The notes under the pieces are model-generated. The model was not told where the DNA came from. It ran no database searches and worked only from the letters and a program-made list of their open reading frames with translations. From the NCBI GenBank assembly GCA_036186865.1, contig AP025062.1:13144940-13208939 (forward strand): a stretch of 64,000 nt of DNA, read 5' to 3'. Positions 34,779 through 48,648 of this stretch are shown piece by piece. A program made the translations under genes and the position numbers. Origin of the DNA: Eustoma russellianum. Lineage: Eukaryota > Streptophyta > Magnoliopsida > Gentianales > Gentianaceae. Numbering within the stretch: the stretch's first letter is position 1; every line of letters starts with the position of its first letter.

Positions 34779-37700
34779 TGTGGCGCCCCGGCACCCCGGC
34801 CCCGCCGAAGTCGGTGCACCACCGTACTTCACTAAGGAGAGTACTAGGCGTCTTCCATATGCGTCGTGATCCATGATAAAGTTTCATGGTTTTTCGTTCT
34901 TATGCGCAATAAGTAAGCGAAACCGTGGCAGAATTTAAACTTCAAATGAAAGCACCATCACAAGCAGTTAAAGTTTACATCCCACATGATTGTAGCAGAA
35001 AACGACAAAAGTAAATTGTTTTCCCATCACAATTCAAAACAACATCATCCTTAATGCTGGTACACTCGGTCTACTAATCCTGGCCATCCTCCGACGCACT
35101 CACGGATAGGGAACCCTAGGCTCGTCATCAATCCATTCAACTTTATCTCCTGCCGCCTCTGGAGAGAAAATAGCGTGAGTGACAACGTCACCAGCAAGTA
35201 TACTATAATAATCATGAGTTAAATGGAAAGTGCAAGCAAGAACCGAACCCCAAATAATATTCGGTTATGAAACGTACCTGTCCTTCGATCAACATTTGAT
35301 AAGGATCATCACTTAATAAGATCGTAACTTAATAACATCACTAGGTAGAGTGAAACATACATAAGGAGATTGTAACAGGCATTGATTAATAACACAATAT
35401 TCATCATTACTTAGGATACACCAAATCGTAACAAACCCATTCCAAGTAACATGTGTCGCTACGTTACGACTCTACGAGTGACATGCATGCATATGCACAT
35501 GTAATGCTCCATGATTAAAATAAGAAAATGCCTTTTCATACTTTGCTTTCAAAAACATCATCGTCATGAAACCATAGAGTGTCAGATCTATCTTCCCGGA
35601 TCTGAGGCGGTAACTTTTCCCCTTCGAATCTATTATTCCCGGATTCGGATCGGTAACGTCATCCTTCTTTCAGATCTATCTTCCCGGATCTGAGGGCTGG
35701 TAACTTCTCCCCTTCGAATCTATTATTCCCAGGATTCGGATCGGTAACGTCATCCTTCTTTCAGATCACTTAACCCGGATCTGCTCAGGTTCATACTGGC
35801 CAGTTCATACTCACACACGGTACCGGTGGTGGAGAAGCGTTTTAAGAAAACAAAACAAAGTCATCCTTTTGAAAACGCTTTTCATCATTCTTTCACGAAA
35901 AATCCATACCATAAAATCATGCATGTGACGATGATGCAATGTTATGACATGTAACGTGCAAATTATAACATGACACATGACACAGGGACGGGCATGTCTT
36001 GTTAACAATGCTGAAATTTTTCCCAGCTTCGTATCATTCACTTCTTCTAAGGAATCTCTTGCTAAATTGCACGTGTTAGACCCGTTTAATCACATGTACG
36101 CATCCGTGACTGTCATAAGCGAATGCCATGCATGCGTTGTGAGCTTACGATGTCATTAAGAGACCCATATACTCCTTTTCATGAACCAATGCATTTTAAA
36201 TTCTGAAACGACCATATTTTACTATAAAATTTGTTGTGGCCAATCCTTTGATCTTTTTCTGGAAATTCCAACTCCCTAACTTCATAAACTCATTGGGCTA
36301 GCATCCTGCCAATTTTTAGCCCAAGACCAATTCTTTAAGGCCTTTTTCCAGATCACGCAAAGTGGGGTCATAAATTCTGTCTATCCAGCCTGATTCGGTT
36401 TGACCAGTTTTAGTAGAAAATTAATTAAAAATAAACCACAACTTATTTTGATATAACTCCAACTTCCATTTCTTCTTTATTCATGAGGCTAGTACCATGC
36501 CTAAAATTAGTGGATTTTCACACCCCTAAGGTCCATTTTTAGGCTACTAAACATGTTGCTTAGATTCTGTCCAGTATAAATTTTCCAGCAAGACCAATTT
36601 TAGTGGGAAATTCATTAAAAATAAACCGTGGCTCTTTTTAAAGGTGATTCCAACTCTCAATCCTAACAAACACATAAAACTATTAGCATACCAAAAGTAA
36701 ATGAAATTGAAGGTCCTTAAGGTCCCTTTTCTGGCTTCACAAATCAGCCTAATTTCTAATCCAGCTCCAGAATTTTCCAGTGGACATAAATTCTTCCTAA
36801 ATGTTCTTGGCTCACCTTTTCGTCCCCCCCCCCCTACTTGGTATTAACCCTAAGATGAACACACACACACACACCACATCAGCCTCATTATTTGATGTTA
36901 GTGAGGAAAATGACCAAAACCAAAAGTAATTCAAGCCTAACATGCACAAGATCAAATCTTGCCCTCTTTCCTTACCATGTTGTCATTTTGCATGCAACTT
37001 CACCCCACTTCCCCTTATCCCTTCCACCGTGGCCCTTTCACCATGAAAGAAGAAATCTTTAAACACATTCAAGCCTAGATTAGGACATAAACATGCATAA
37101 AGTCATCAAAGAACTCATCTTTAGAATAAGGAGCTCCTCCTACACACTTACATGCATAGGGCCGAAAGCTTTTGGCTTGAAACTCACCATTTCACAACTA
37201 AGATCAAATCTTAGATCTTCTAGTCATTTATGCACACACTTTCACATTCAAACCATAAAAAGTATAGTGTACTTGCCTTGGGAGTCCTTGGATTTGACTC
37301 GGATTGGTTGGTACGAGAAGCACTCCCTTCTCTCTTTTCCTATCATGTACGGTTTGGGGTATTTGTTAGCCACCCTTTAGATTACATAATATAACTTAGA
37401 GAAGGAATGGAGGGTCCTTACCATTTGTACTTCAAATGAAGGTCCTCTTGTTTGATGTTAAAGAAAATCCTCCCCCCCTTAAAGCCGTGATCCCTACAGT
37501 TTGGTCAAGGAAGGAAATGTAAGTTCCTCCCCTTTTAGTATGTAACATCACTCACTAAGATTGGAGGGACCTTAACCTAAGTGGCCTTGGAATGTTCTTG
37601 GTCTCCCTTCTTGGTCCTATTGCCTTCGCCGGTATAGTGAGGGAGAGGAAGGAGTATTCTCTCTTTTGAAATGGCCTTTAGGTTTCTCTCTTTAATTAGG

Positions 37701-38783
37701 TAGAGAAGTCATTTCTTGTAACAAGGGAGGAATTTACTCCTCCCTTTGGTTTTTGGCAGCCGGCGGCTTGCATGGGGAGAGGGAAAGTCCCTCTTGAATG
37801 TCACCCATTATGGTTCCAACCATATTTCTTAAAAAATCCCTTCCTAATTTTATATGCAATGGTCTATTTCCCTTGGACATGATTTAACCGAAATGCTTAC
37901 ATGTATATTCTAACCATAGTTGTTTCTTCAATATTACATTTATGTATGTATTATAATTATCTTTCTTTTATCTTGGTCATTTCAAGGATGTTCTTCATAC
38001 ACAATTCGTCCTGTGGCACTCTTACGCCCTTAACTAGTATGCGTACATAAATCCCTCCTGTATTTTCCTTACTCCTTATCCCTAGGTTCATGCAATGGTC
38101 TTTTGTTAGACTTGTACAGGTATAAATTTATCCCCTTTATTCCCTAGGCCGAAATGTGGCATAATCCCTTGTACATGTCTCCCCTTAGTAATGCCTATAA
38201 ATGGGGGTTTATAAATGTTTGCCTCTTATTCTATTATTTTAAATGTCCTTTCATAATCTACTATGCTACCCGTGTATCCATGTGACCGATTCATTTGCGT
38301 ATATGTTCACATATGCTCTCTTTTCAGGACAAGTCCTAAGCCTTAGAAGAAATATTCATTATGCTGGCAACACTAAGTGCACGCTCATGCATACATATAA
38401 TATATTCCTTTGATAATTTATTCTGTCGCGGTGTATGTCTCGATTCCATGGATACATACGTCTCCATACACACTTACGTCCTATCCCTAATTATTTGACT
38501 TAGCTAGGCTTAGTTGTAGTGTGTTTGTATCTTTAGATGTACACCCTTATTGCTTCATGTGCGGGTTTGTTATAACCTAGCTTCTCATAGTTGTCAACGT
38601 AATACTTAGCTCTTTAGTACCTGTCTGCTTTTCTCTTTTTACGCTTATACTTGGTGCGTAACTTTCCTTAGGTTCTTCGTATCCATAGGTGATTTGGTAA
38701 TGTGTTTCCTTTGAGGTCTCACTATCTGGTCGTGTTCTGCTTCTAACCTTGGTTGCCACGCTAATTTTGAGCGGGGTGCAACA
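34779..38783. mobile_element. Solo LTR (probably Ty3/gypsy), 4.0 kb, inside A1 gag
   Basis: Begins TGTGGCGCCCCGG and ends GGGGTGCAACA. It is flanked by CATTT at 34774-34778 and at 38784-38788, and gag continues across when the insert is left out. No coding domain, primer site or second LTR was found inside, so a solo LTR is the simplest reading; a non-autonomous element is possible. The start resembles the gypsy LTR at 12818. Contents include an 88-91 bp tandem repeat, a C11 run near 36826 and a CA microsatellite near 36860. Strand cannot be fixed without the family. Confidence 0.82.
35583..35761. repeat. Tandem repeat of about 90 bp, two units
   Basis: Units at 35583-35670 and 35671-35761 start CAGATCTATCTTCCCGGAT and include CCTTCGAATCTATTATTCCC and GGTAACGTCATCC. 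They differ by small insertions (for example GAGGCGG versus GAGGGCTGG). A degenerate third start follows at about 35762. Confidence 0.85.
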
Positions 38784-39503
38784 CATTTGATTTAAAAGCA
38801 ATAGCTTTACCTTATTTAGATGATTCCGATTTCCGAATGGTGAGTTTATTTTCATAAAAGTTAAGTGAACCGATTAGTTCTTCCATCTTTATTGATTTTG
38901 TTTCCTTGCTTTCTTCTATTGCGGTCACTTTAGGGTCCCATTCAGAAGGAAGGCTTCGTAGGACTTTATGCACCTTTTCCTGCGTAGTAAAAGCCTTACC
39001 AAGAGACTCAAGAGAGTTGTAGATGTTAGTCAAACGAAGATCCATATCTACAATAGACTCATTGGGCAATAATTTAAAAGACTCAAGTGTGGACATGAGC
39101 ATGTTAATTTTTGACTCTTTTACTTGACTTGTCCCTTCGTGTTTCATTTCTAGTATCCTCCACATTTCTTGTGCACTTGAACAGTTTGACACATAACTAG
39201 ACTCACTTTTACTTAATCCGTTTAAAAGCAATTGCATAGCCCTAGCATTCATACTAAGTTTCTTTTTATCATCACTCGTATATTCTTGTCTAGTTTTAAT
39301 AACTTCTAAAGTGACTCCGTCTACGGTGGATACATTAGATGGGACATAAGGACCATGTTCAATGATTGACCAAAGATCTATATCTATAGCCATAAGAAAA
39401 AGCTTCATCCTAAGTTTCCACTGAATAAACGACTCACTGTCAAAAAGTGGAGGCCTTGGCTCGACATACCTTCTTGCTCGGTTTTGAGATTTGTGGATGC
39501 CAT
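38784..39503 (-). pseudogene. Gag, amino part, element A1
   Basis: The start ATG is at 39503 (MASTNLKTEQE). The open part at 38812-39408 has MKLFLMAIDIDLWSIIEHGP, SCSSAQEMWRILEMKHEGT, ESFKLLPNESIVDMDLRLTN and LRSLPSEWDPKVTAI, the UBN2-type copia Gag core. A frame break lies near 39420-39470, between the start and the core. Confidence 0.88.
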
Positions 39504-39543
39504 CTCACTCAATCGTTGGATTCCTTGAAGTGAGTGTTCCTGC

Positions 39544-39556
39544 TCTCTGATACCAC
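39544..39556 (-). other. Primer binding site, element A1
   Basis: The minus strand reads TGGTATCAGAG, two bases from the right LTR; initiator tRNA-Met type. A CT insertion or change follows it compared with element E. Confidence 0.88.
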
Positions 39557-39557
39557 T

Positions 39558-42500
39558 TGTAGGATCTGCAAGGCACCACTAGAAGGGGGGGGTTGAATAG
39601 ATGGTGCGGAAAGTGTGGTTTTTAAAATTTCTTTAAACTTGAACAATTTAAGTTCTGAAAACAGATTCTGTTTCAGGACCAGTTTTTAAAACGTTTTTAA
39701 AACCAGGTTAGAGGTCTTCAAAAATTATGAAATTTTTAGAGAACTTAGCCTCAGATGTTATGAGAGTTCCCTAAAAATTTCAAACTAAAAATCAACCTTT
39801 AACCCCTTCAAAAACCGTTGATACTCAGATTGTGCAAATCTGCCAGAAACGGTAGATGGTTTTGAAAAATTAATTCCTATTTGTGTGAACATCCAAATGC
39901 TCTGAAAATTTGACCACTAACTCCTTATATACGATATTTAAATGGGTTGAAACAGTTTTGGAAAAGTTCTTTTGGGAAGTAGGTCAAATATAATCAAAGT
40001 CTCAACCTTTGCAAGTCTGAAAATCAGACTGCACTAGTCTCAGAACTTTTGATGTTTGATTGACTTATACTTATCCAAAAGGGTTGAAACTTGTGCCAAA
40101 TTAACCCTAGAACGTGCAAGTAGGTTTCTGGAAATTTTCGTAATTTTTGAAAATCGTTTACTATTTTTACGGATGCAAACAAGAAGGATAAACAGTGCAG
40201 TAACTCAAAAGTAAATGCAGAAAGTAAATGGCACCAAGAATTTTATACTGGTTCAGTTATAAACAACCTACTCCAGTCTTCAAGGAACACCTTCCTTGGT
40301 TCACACTAATTACACACACGCAGTACACCTTACCGCAGGGTTGATAGAGTTACACCTAACTCCAACCCTTTACAAACCTTGTATTGTAAGTACAATTCGC
40401 ACGAACACCACCACCTTGCTAGAATGAAGATTGATCACACCTTGATCAATCTTTTACAAAGATGTATGAATGGTGGTTTATCTCAAGCCTATTCAAGATT
40501 GAAAGAATATGAATACAATAGGCTTTTACAAGAAAAGAGAAAGAAAGAAGATGTAGGAGAAGAAGAGCTTGGCTATTTGATCTCTTTGAATTGCAATGCT
40601 TGTTGTTGTTTTTGTTTGATCTCCTCTCTTCTCTTTTAATCTTGCAGCCGTTCACTTAGGGCTTCTCCCCCTCTTGAAAATTTTCTATTAAGTCCTTGAG
40701 AGAGTGTAAGACATCATTGTGACAAGGCCTTGCTTACTTGGCAACTTCTCATTGGATGATCATTTAGCCTTTGCTTACTTGGCACCTCCTTATTGGTTCA
40801 ACATTGTCATCATGATGACATGGAAAAAATCTGAGATATACACTTTAACATGTGCCAAAAATCAATTAAAAAAATCATTCCATAATTTAAGAAATACACC
40901 ATAAATTGCAAGACAATAAAATTCTTCCATAACCTATGCAAATTTCGGCCATTAAGGTGTCTTGCCATGCTGAATTTTCAGCATGTGCAACCTTCCATTT
41001 CTTTCAAAATAATACCAATTATTCTTTGATTTTTCATCATAAAAATGAATCAACAATATATGGCAAGTATTTCTACCAATTAAGAAATGAACTTGGACAC
41101 AAAAAGGCTTAAGAATTCGGCCACACCATGTACACATGCTGAAAAATTTTCAGCATGTGTGATATGTAGAGATATCACCATTTATTTATTTAAATTATAT
41201 TCAAAACCTTACCATATCTTCTTCTAATTAATCACCTAATAAAAGATGACAAAATATGTCACATTTAATAAGAAAAATTTGGCCAGCTTAAGGTTTGTAT
41301 GCTGAAATTTTCAGCATGTGACATAAGAGAGATATATGTTGAATTCTCACCATTTGTAGCTTTTCTCTTCAATTCACCAACAATGTATGATTGATCCTTG
41401 ACCAATCAATGTGCCAACAAAGGTCCACATTTGCTCCAAATCAGCAGTATGTGCGTTGGAAGATGTATGTACATGTGCTGAAATTTATTTTTGTTAACTT
41501 TGTAAAATAGTGCACATTTAATAATACACACATGTAATATTCCAATCAGCCCTTAATTTAATTTTCTAGAACACTTTAAGATGTATATCATATGTAAAAA
41601 GTTTCTAGATACGTGTCACATGATGTACAAGAGAAACGTTCCATGTTATGTGCGTAGAAAACCGAATTTTTGATATTTATCGATTACCCGATTTTTCTCT
41701 AATGTAAATTCCAACTTTTGCACATGTTATATATATTATGTTATACATAATATATATAATATATACTTTAAATCACAGCACTTGGCTGGCTTAAAGTGGT
41801 ACCATTAGCATGTGACAAAATTAAACTTGGAATCTTCACATTTTGGTCTTAATGTGGGGTGATTTGTGTGTGCCAACATGGAAAGTATTTTTGGCTGAAC
41901 ATATCATGTATGGCACGAAATTTACATCAATTTTTTATGTATATGGGCTGGCCATTTATTTATGGCAAGTACGTGACACGTTGGCGAAGTTTCGGTATTT
42001 GCCCGATACGACAAATTTCGGTTTAGAACCTTTTATCGTGTCGTATTTAATTTGTCATCACCATATCTTATATCATATGATATAAGACCTGAATATACTC
42101 ATAAATATGAGTTAAGTATAGTGGTGTGACGTTAACGTACGTACGTAGAATATATAACGTGTCGGTAGTACGTTGGAATACATGTGTATGTGCCTTTTTA
42201 AAAAAAATCTGAAAATATGTATAATATATGTGTATGGGGCGTGTATAATAAAGATGGGGAGGAGGAGAAAACTTTCCTTCCTTAACCTTGTTGCCTTTGT
42301 GCCTTTTCCAAATGTAGCTTCCTTTAATGAACTACTTAGTTTATCAAACTAAGTACTTCACTTAATGAACTAGTTTAGTTCATTAATGGTAGCACCTGAA
42401 AATAGTATAAACACAACAAATGTTTGCCATATAATGTAAGCTTTAATGCTTCATGGCTCGTTAGTACGGCAACATAATATATAAGCAAAAAAAAGGCAAG

Positions 42501-42614
42501 TAATGGCAAGTTATCATGCATACATGTACACATTTATATATGTATACGTTTATACATATATATAAACATTCAAATTGCTTATTTTGAAATCACTCAAACC
42601 CTCTTATTTCTACA
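39558..42614 (-). repeat. Right (5') LTR of A1
   Basis: TGTAGGATCTG...CTACA, 3057 bp, a near-copy of 27108-30163. Palindromes recur near 40966, 41133 and 41300, and the 20-bp CTTATATC palindrome near 42066-42085. It is followed by the target duplication AGAGG and the continuation of element A. Confidence 0.93.
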
Positions 42615-43356
42615 AGAGGATCATAACACCTATATGCTTTTGAATTCACAGAATACCCAACAAAGATGCATTCAATTGATTTGGATTCAAATTTATCTAA
42701 ATTATCTTTGTATTTAAAACAAAGCATTTGCATCCAAACACACGAAAATAGTCAATTTTAGGCATGCGATCATTTAATATCTCATAAGGCGTCTTATTTA
42801 TTTTCTTTATAATGGACAAGCGATTTATTATGTAGCATGCACAGTTTACGGCTTCCACCCACAAAAATCTAGGCAATTTATTTTCGCATAACATAGTTCT
42901 AGCAATTTCTTGTAATGTCCTATTCTTTCTTTCTACTACTCCATTTAATTGTGGAGTTCTAGGTGGTGAAAACTCGTGCTTAATTCCTTTTTCTTCGCAA
43001 AATGAAATCATGTCCTTATTTTTAAATTCACCATCTCTATCGCTTCTTATCTTTTTCACATTAACGCCATATTGATTTTCACGTTGTTTTATTAGTTTAG
43101 CAATTTCAATAGCACTATCATCCTTATGTGCAAGAAACAAAGTCCAAGTATAACGAGAAAAATCATCAACAATCACACAAGCATAGTGACGTTCACCAAG
43201 ACTCGTAGTACGACTAGGACCAAACAAATCAATGTGTAGTAATTCTAAAACTCTAGTCGTGCTTATTTCATTTTTGGGTTTTAGTGACTCGTGCGTTTGT
43301 TTGCCTTTTATACAAGATTCACACAACTGAAAGTTGTCTAAATCAAGTGTAGGCAA
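42615..43356 (-). pseudogene. Integrase, Sirevirus A
   Basis: A 219-codon open part (42697-43356) with CESCIKGKQTHESL, LLHIDLFGPSR (first Asp), IRSDRDGEF (second Asp, with Gly-to-Asp next to it), NGVVERKNRT (Glu) and FRVFGCKCFVL. The reading frame is lost near 42700 and the coding sequence resumes beyond A1 at 27107. Confidence 0.9.
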
Positions 43357-43364
43357 TCCTCATA

Positions 43365-43858
43365 TTAGGTTCTTGCGTTGGAGTTTTCTAGTGCAGAAAT
43401 GCCAATCTGTCCTAAACGTCTATGCCACAAATTTACGTTAGGTTCATTTGACATGAAACACTTAATCTTAGCGTCTAACATATCATCCATAGAAAGCATA
43501 AAAATGTTTCCTTCCCGTTTTCCTTTTAAGACTGTTTCTCCATTTTTATTTATTATATTGTAATATGGGTGAGTAAAACACACATCAAAACCATTGTCAA
43601 TGAATTGCAAAATGCTAAGAAGATTATAAGATAAGTTACTTACCAAAAAGACGTTTGAAATTTGAAGAGTGCTTGGGTTTCCAATTGTACCTTTCTGATG
43701 ATCTTTCCTTCGTTGTTGTCTCCAAAGGTTACGGATCCGCCTTTTGTGACCTTCTTTAATTTTGTGAATAGGCACGGGTCACCCGTCATGTGCCTCGAGC
43801 AACCACTGTCAAGGAACCACTTGATAGATGTATCTTTTGATGTGTGGGTTCCCTGCAA
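43365..43858 (-). pseudogene. Protease and pre-integrase, Sirevirus A
   Basis: Protease at 43640-43858 has KWFLDSGCSRHMTGDP (DSG active site) and SVTFGDNNEG, followed after a frame change by pre-integrase in 43365-43775 with SNLSYNLLSI, LWHRRLGQIG and a frame break near 43380. Same domain order as in A1. Confidence 0.87.
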
Positions 43859-45846
43859 TGTGCAAAAATGATTTAGGTACCCTTTTAATTTTGGGTCCTT
43901 ACGAGTTAGTTATTCACCTCTTAGTAAAAGTACCTTTCGGTACCCATACTTGGGTGATCCTTCTCGGTCTAGCAAATGACAAGAATGTAGATGAAGGTGC
44001 AATGTAGTAGACATGTGGTGAGTGCACTTTAAGCCTTTGGCCAAGAACTCCTTTATACTCATTATATGTAGGACGTTTCTGATATGTCCTTATGTTAGTG
44101 TGCATAGTGCGTGATCTAGATGGATGAAATGAATGTCGTGTATGCATCACTTGTTTCTTCTCTTATCTATATGGCACAAAATTGTAATTTTGCATGGTAT
44201 GAGGAAGAAGTAAAGCGAGAGGAGGGGAGAGGGGGTCTTTGCGTCATCTTAGACGCCGTTTTTTGGTTTTGGGGGTATCTATTTTCTTAGACACTACAAA
44301 CTTGGTTGGTTTAATGGATACTTCATTTGTTTCAATGTATCCTAAACCTGTTTATCACTATCATGCTTTTGTGATAAGATAATACGCTCTAGCATGTTAG
44401 ATCCCGTATCAAATTGTTTCATCATTTTCTCTAAGTCTGTATTCCTCGATTTCAAACTTGAAATCTCGGATTTCATTTCATTATTTTGCGTGGTCAATGA
44501 TGAGATCTCTGTCTTTAATGTAGTAATGATACATGATGACTCTTCTTTTGAATCGTTTAATTGAGCGACAAGATTCTCGTTAGAAGATTCTAACAGTTTC
44601 TTGTCTTCAATTAATCGCTTCTTTTCTTTCGTGAGAGTCTTAGTGAATTTATGCAATTCTAAGTACTGACTAAAAAGATCATCATAAGAAGGCTCAGAGT
44701 CAGAATCAGAGTCAGATGATACCTCGTTTGATGCTTTGGACACAAATCATACTTGAGCAGTCTCCTCTTCTGTTTCAGTCTCGGAGTCCGATGTATCACT
44801 CCAAGTGGAGGCTTTGAGAGCTCATTTCCTTTGCTTACGTTCTGAGATGAGTCTATTCTTGTTCCGATCCTTGTCAGGGTATTTATTTGTTTGCTTGTCC
44901 TTATTAGGGCAGTCATATGATAGATGTCCAAGTTTACCGCATTCATAACATTTAACATCCTTGTCGTTTGTCTTGTTCTTATTTCTTTTAGTCGAAGTAG
45001 ACTTAGTTTTGTTTCTAAACGACTTTCTCATGAATTTTCTTAAGCCTTTAGCCAATAAAATTAAGTCATCGTTATCTGATTCAGAATCACTATCATCTAC
45101 GTGATCGGGAGAAGTAGAGATGTATTCATTTGGTTTAAATGCAATAGCTTACCTTGTTTTGATGATTCTGATTTCATTATGGTGAGTTTGTTCTCATAAA
45201 CCTTAAGTGATCCAATTAATTCTTCTATCTTGATTGAATTAGTTTCTTTGCTTTCTTCTATTGCCGTTACTTTAGGGTCCCACTTGGATGGAAGGCTTCG
45301 CTAGACCTTTTGAATCTTTTCCTGCATAGTAAAGGCTTTGCCAAGAGACTCAAGAGAATTGTAAATGTTAGTCAAGCGAAGATCCATATCAACGATAGAT
45401 TCATTAGGCAATAATTTAAATGACTCGAGTGTGGACATAAGCATGTTTATCTTGGACTCTTTTACTTGACTAGTGCCTTCGTGTTTCATTTCAAGTATTC
45501 TCCACATTTCTTGAGCACTAGAACAATTTGAAACATAACTAGATTCACTTTTACTTAGTCCATTTAAAAGTAACTGCATAGCCCTAACGTTCATGCTCAG
45601 TCTCTTTTTATCCTCACTAGTATACTCTTGTCTAGGCTTAACGACCTCTAGTGTGACTCTATCTACAGTGGACAACTTTGATGGAACAAATGGACCATCT
45701 TCTATATCTGACCAAAGATCAATATCAATTGCCATAAGAAAAAGTTTCATTCTTAACTTCCATTGAATGAAAGACTCACCGTCAAAGAGAGGAGGCATTT
45801 GACTGGACATACCTTCTTGTTCGGTTTTGAAGTTTGTGGTTGCCAT
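43859..45846 (-). pseudogene. Gag, Sirevirus A
   Basis: The start ATG is at 45846 (MATTNFKTEQEGMSSQ). The amino core at 45301-45846 has PPLFDGESFIQWKLRMKLF, NCSSAQEMWRIL and LLPNESIVDMDLRLT, then a stop TAG near 45301 where relatives read Arg. Next come the knuckle KCYECGKLGHLSYDC (44822-45055), a coiled-coil segment with EKKRLIEDKKLLESS (44342-44743) and a basic tail (43914-44150). At least four frame breaks. Confidence 0.9.
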
Positions 45847-45888
45847 CTCACTTAGATCGTTGGATCCTTTTGATGTGAGTGTTCCTGC

Positions 45889-45900
45889 ACACTGATACTA
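45889..45900 (-). other. Primer binding site, Sirevirus A (altered)
   Basis: The minus strand reads TAGTATCAGTGTG where intact copies have TGGTATCAGAGC; two or three changes would weaken pairing with tRNA-Met. Confidence 0.75.
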
Positions 45901-45902
45901 CT

Positions 45903-48563
45903 TGTAGGATCTGTAAGGCACCGCTAGAAGGGGGGAGTTGAACAGTGGGTGCAGAAAATGTGGTTTTTAAAATTTGTTTAAACCAAAAACCCAACTTCTG
46001 AAAACAATTTCTGTTTTCCGGACTAGTTTTAAAACGTCTTGAAAACTAGGTTTCAGGCCTTCAAAAATTCTGAAATTTGGAGAGAACTTAGACTCAGATG
46101 TTATGAGTGTCTCCTAAAAATTTCAGATTTAAATTCAACCTCTAACCCCTTGAAATGTTGTTGGTGGTCAGATTGCGTAAATCTGCCAGAAAAGGTAGTG
46201 TGATTGGAAAAATTAATTCCTATTTGTACGTAACTCCAAATGCTCTGAACATTTAAATACTAACCCCTTATAAGTTTTATTTAAATGGGTTGAAACAATT
46301 TTGAAAAATTATTTTGGGAAGTTAGTCAAATACGATCAAAGTCTCAACCTTTGCAAGCCTGAAAATCAGACTGCACTAGTCTCAGAACTTTGGACGTTTG
46401 GATGACTTATACTTGTCCAAAATGATTGAAACTTGTGCCAAATTAACCTTAAGACGTGTGACTATGATTCTGGAAAGTTTCGTAATTTGTGAAATTCATT
46501 TACTATTTTTACTAATGCAATGAAAACGATGCAAAGTGCTGAAACTGAAAGTAAGTGCTGAAAGTAAATGATACCAAGAATTTTATACTGGTTCGGTTAT
46601 AAACAACCTATTCCAGTCTTCGAGGACACCTTCCTCGGTTAGCACTAAACACACAACACAAAGTAACACCTTACCACAGGGTTGATGAAGTTACACACCA
46701 ACTCCAACCCTTTACAAACCTTGCATGAGAATACAATTGTCACGAACACCACCACCTCGCAAGTGCAAGATTGAAAACACCTTGATCAATCTTTTACAAT
46801 GATAAGGAATATATGGTGGACTATATGAAGTCTATTTAAGTATATGAATGTAAGTACAATAGGCTTTTAGAGAGAAGAAACAAAAAGAGTGTAGAAGAGA
46901 AGGCTAAAAACATTTTTGATCTTTTAAATTTGCAAGACTTGTTCTTGTTTTTGTTTTGCTCTCTTCCTTCCTTTTAATCTTGAGTTGGCCGCCCCCTTGT
47001 GATGCTCTTCCTCTCTTGAAAATTATCTTCTAAGTCCTTGGAAGAGTATATGGCATCATTGTGACATGTCTTTGCTTACTTGGCATGTTCTCATTGGATG
47101 ACCATTAAGCTCTTGCTTACTTGGCACTCATTGATTGGTTGGATGTTGTCATCACTTGATGACTAGAAAAATCTGAGAATAACACTTAAAACATGTGCCA
47201 AAGTCATCATAAAATGATTACCATAATTCACAAGATCATCACACAAAATTAGCTAGGCAAATAACTCCAAGAAGGCATGCAAAAATCGGCCATAATGACA
47301 TCTTGCACATGCTGAAATTTCAGCATGTGTAACGTTCACCTTTTATTCAAAATATTGCCTATTTTACTTTGATTTAATCCAAGAAATCAAAGGATAATTC
47401 AATCACCATTTAGTACACAATATTCTTATCATTTATGGAATAACAATTGGACAACAATGAGGCCAAAATTTCAGCCACTATGCATTACACACATGCTGAA
47501 ATTTTCAGCATGTGTGATATTCAAAAATATCACTTTCTTTATTCCATAAAATATTTAAAATACTTTCATACAATCTCCCAATTAATTCACTTAATTCAAG
47601 AAGTAAAATATGCCTCAATAACTTGATAAAATCGGCCAGCTCTAATGCACATGCTGAAATTTTCAGCATGTGTTACAAATGTGACATAAGTTTGAAATGT
47701 TACCTTGTGTAGCTCCTTCCTTTATGTCATCAACATTGTATGCTTTATTCTTCACCAATAAAGATGCCAACAAAGCTCCACATATGCTCCAACTCAGCTG
47801 GAATAGGCGTGTGACATGATTGTGCATGTGCTGAATTTTATTTTTGCAAACTTTGTAAAATAGTGCATATTTAATTATACACACATGGTATATTCCAATC
47901 AGCCCTTAATTGAATTTTATAGAACACTTTGAGATGTATGAAATATGTAAAAAGTGACTATATACATGTTATACGATATGCCAAAAATGTTCCATGTGTC
48001 GTGTACGTAGAAAACCGAATTTTTGACGTTTATCGATTACCCGATTTTTCTCTAATTAAATTCCAACTTTTTGCACATGTTATATACATTACGTTACACA
48101 TAATATACATAAATTAAACTTTAATATTCAGCACTTAGCTGATCTTAAAGTGGCACCTAAACCATGTGACAAAATTGAAATTTGAATCTCCACAATTTGG
48201 CTTTAATGTGGGGTGATTTGTGTGTACCAACATGGAATGATTTTATGGCTGTACATATCATGAAAGCCACGAAATTTATGGCTATTTTTGAAGTGCAGGG
48301 TCTGGCCATATATTTATGGCAAGTACGTGACACGTTGGCAAAGTTTCGGTATTCGCCCGATACGACAATTTTCGGTTTAGAACCTTTTAACATGTCGTAT
48401 TAAATTTGTCATCACCATGACTTATATCATATGATATAAGACCTGAATATACTCATAAATATGAGTTAAGTATGGCGGTGTGACGTTAATGTACATACGT
48501 AAAATATATAACGTGTCGGTAGTACGTTGGAATAAATGTGTATGTGCCTTTTTCAAAAAAATC

Positions 48564-48648
<85 letters not shown>

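Larger units (their letters stand above)
27108..42614 (-). mobile_element. Sirevirus A1, complete with both LTRs, nested in A
   Basis: 15,507 bp including a later 4-kb insertion. Left LTR 27108-30163 and right LTR 39558-42614 are nearly the same length and differ only at scattered positions. The flanks are AGAGG (27103-27107) and AGAGG (42615-42619). The order from the right is LTR, primer site, gag (split), protease, pre-integrase, integrase, reverse transcriptase, RNase H, polypurine tracts, LTR. It is the best preserved element by structure, but its frames have several breaks. Confidence 0.95.
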
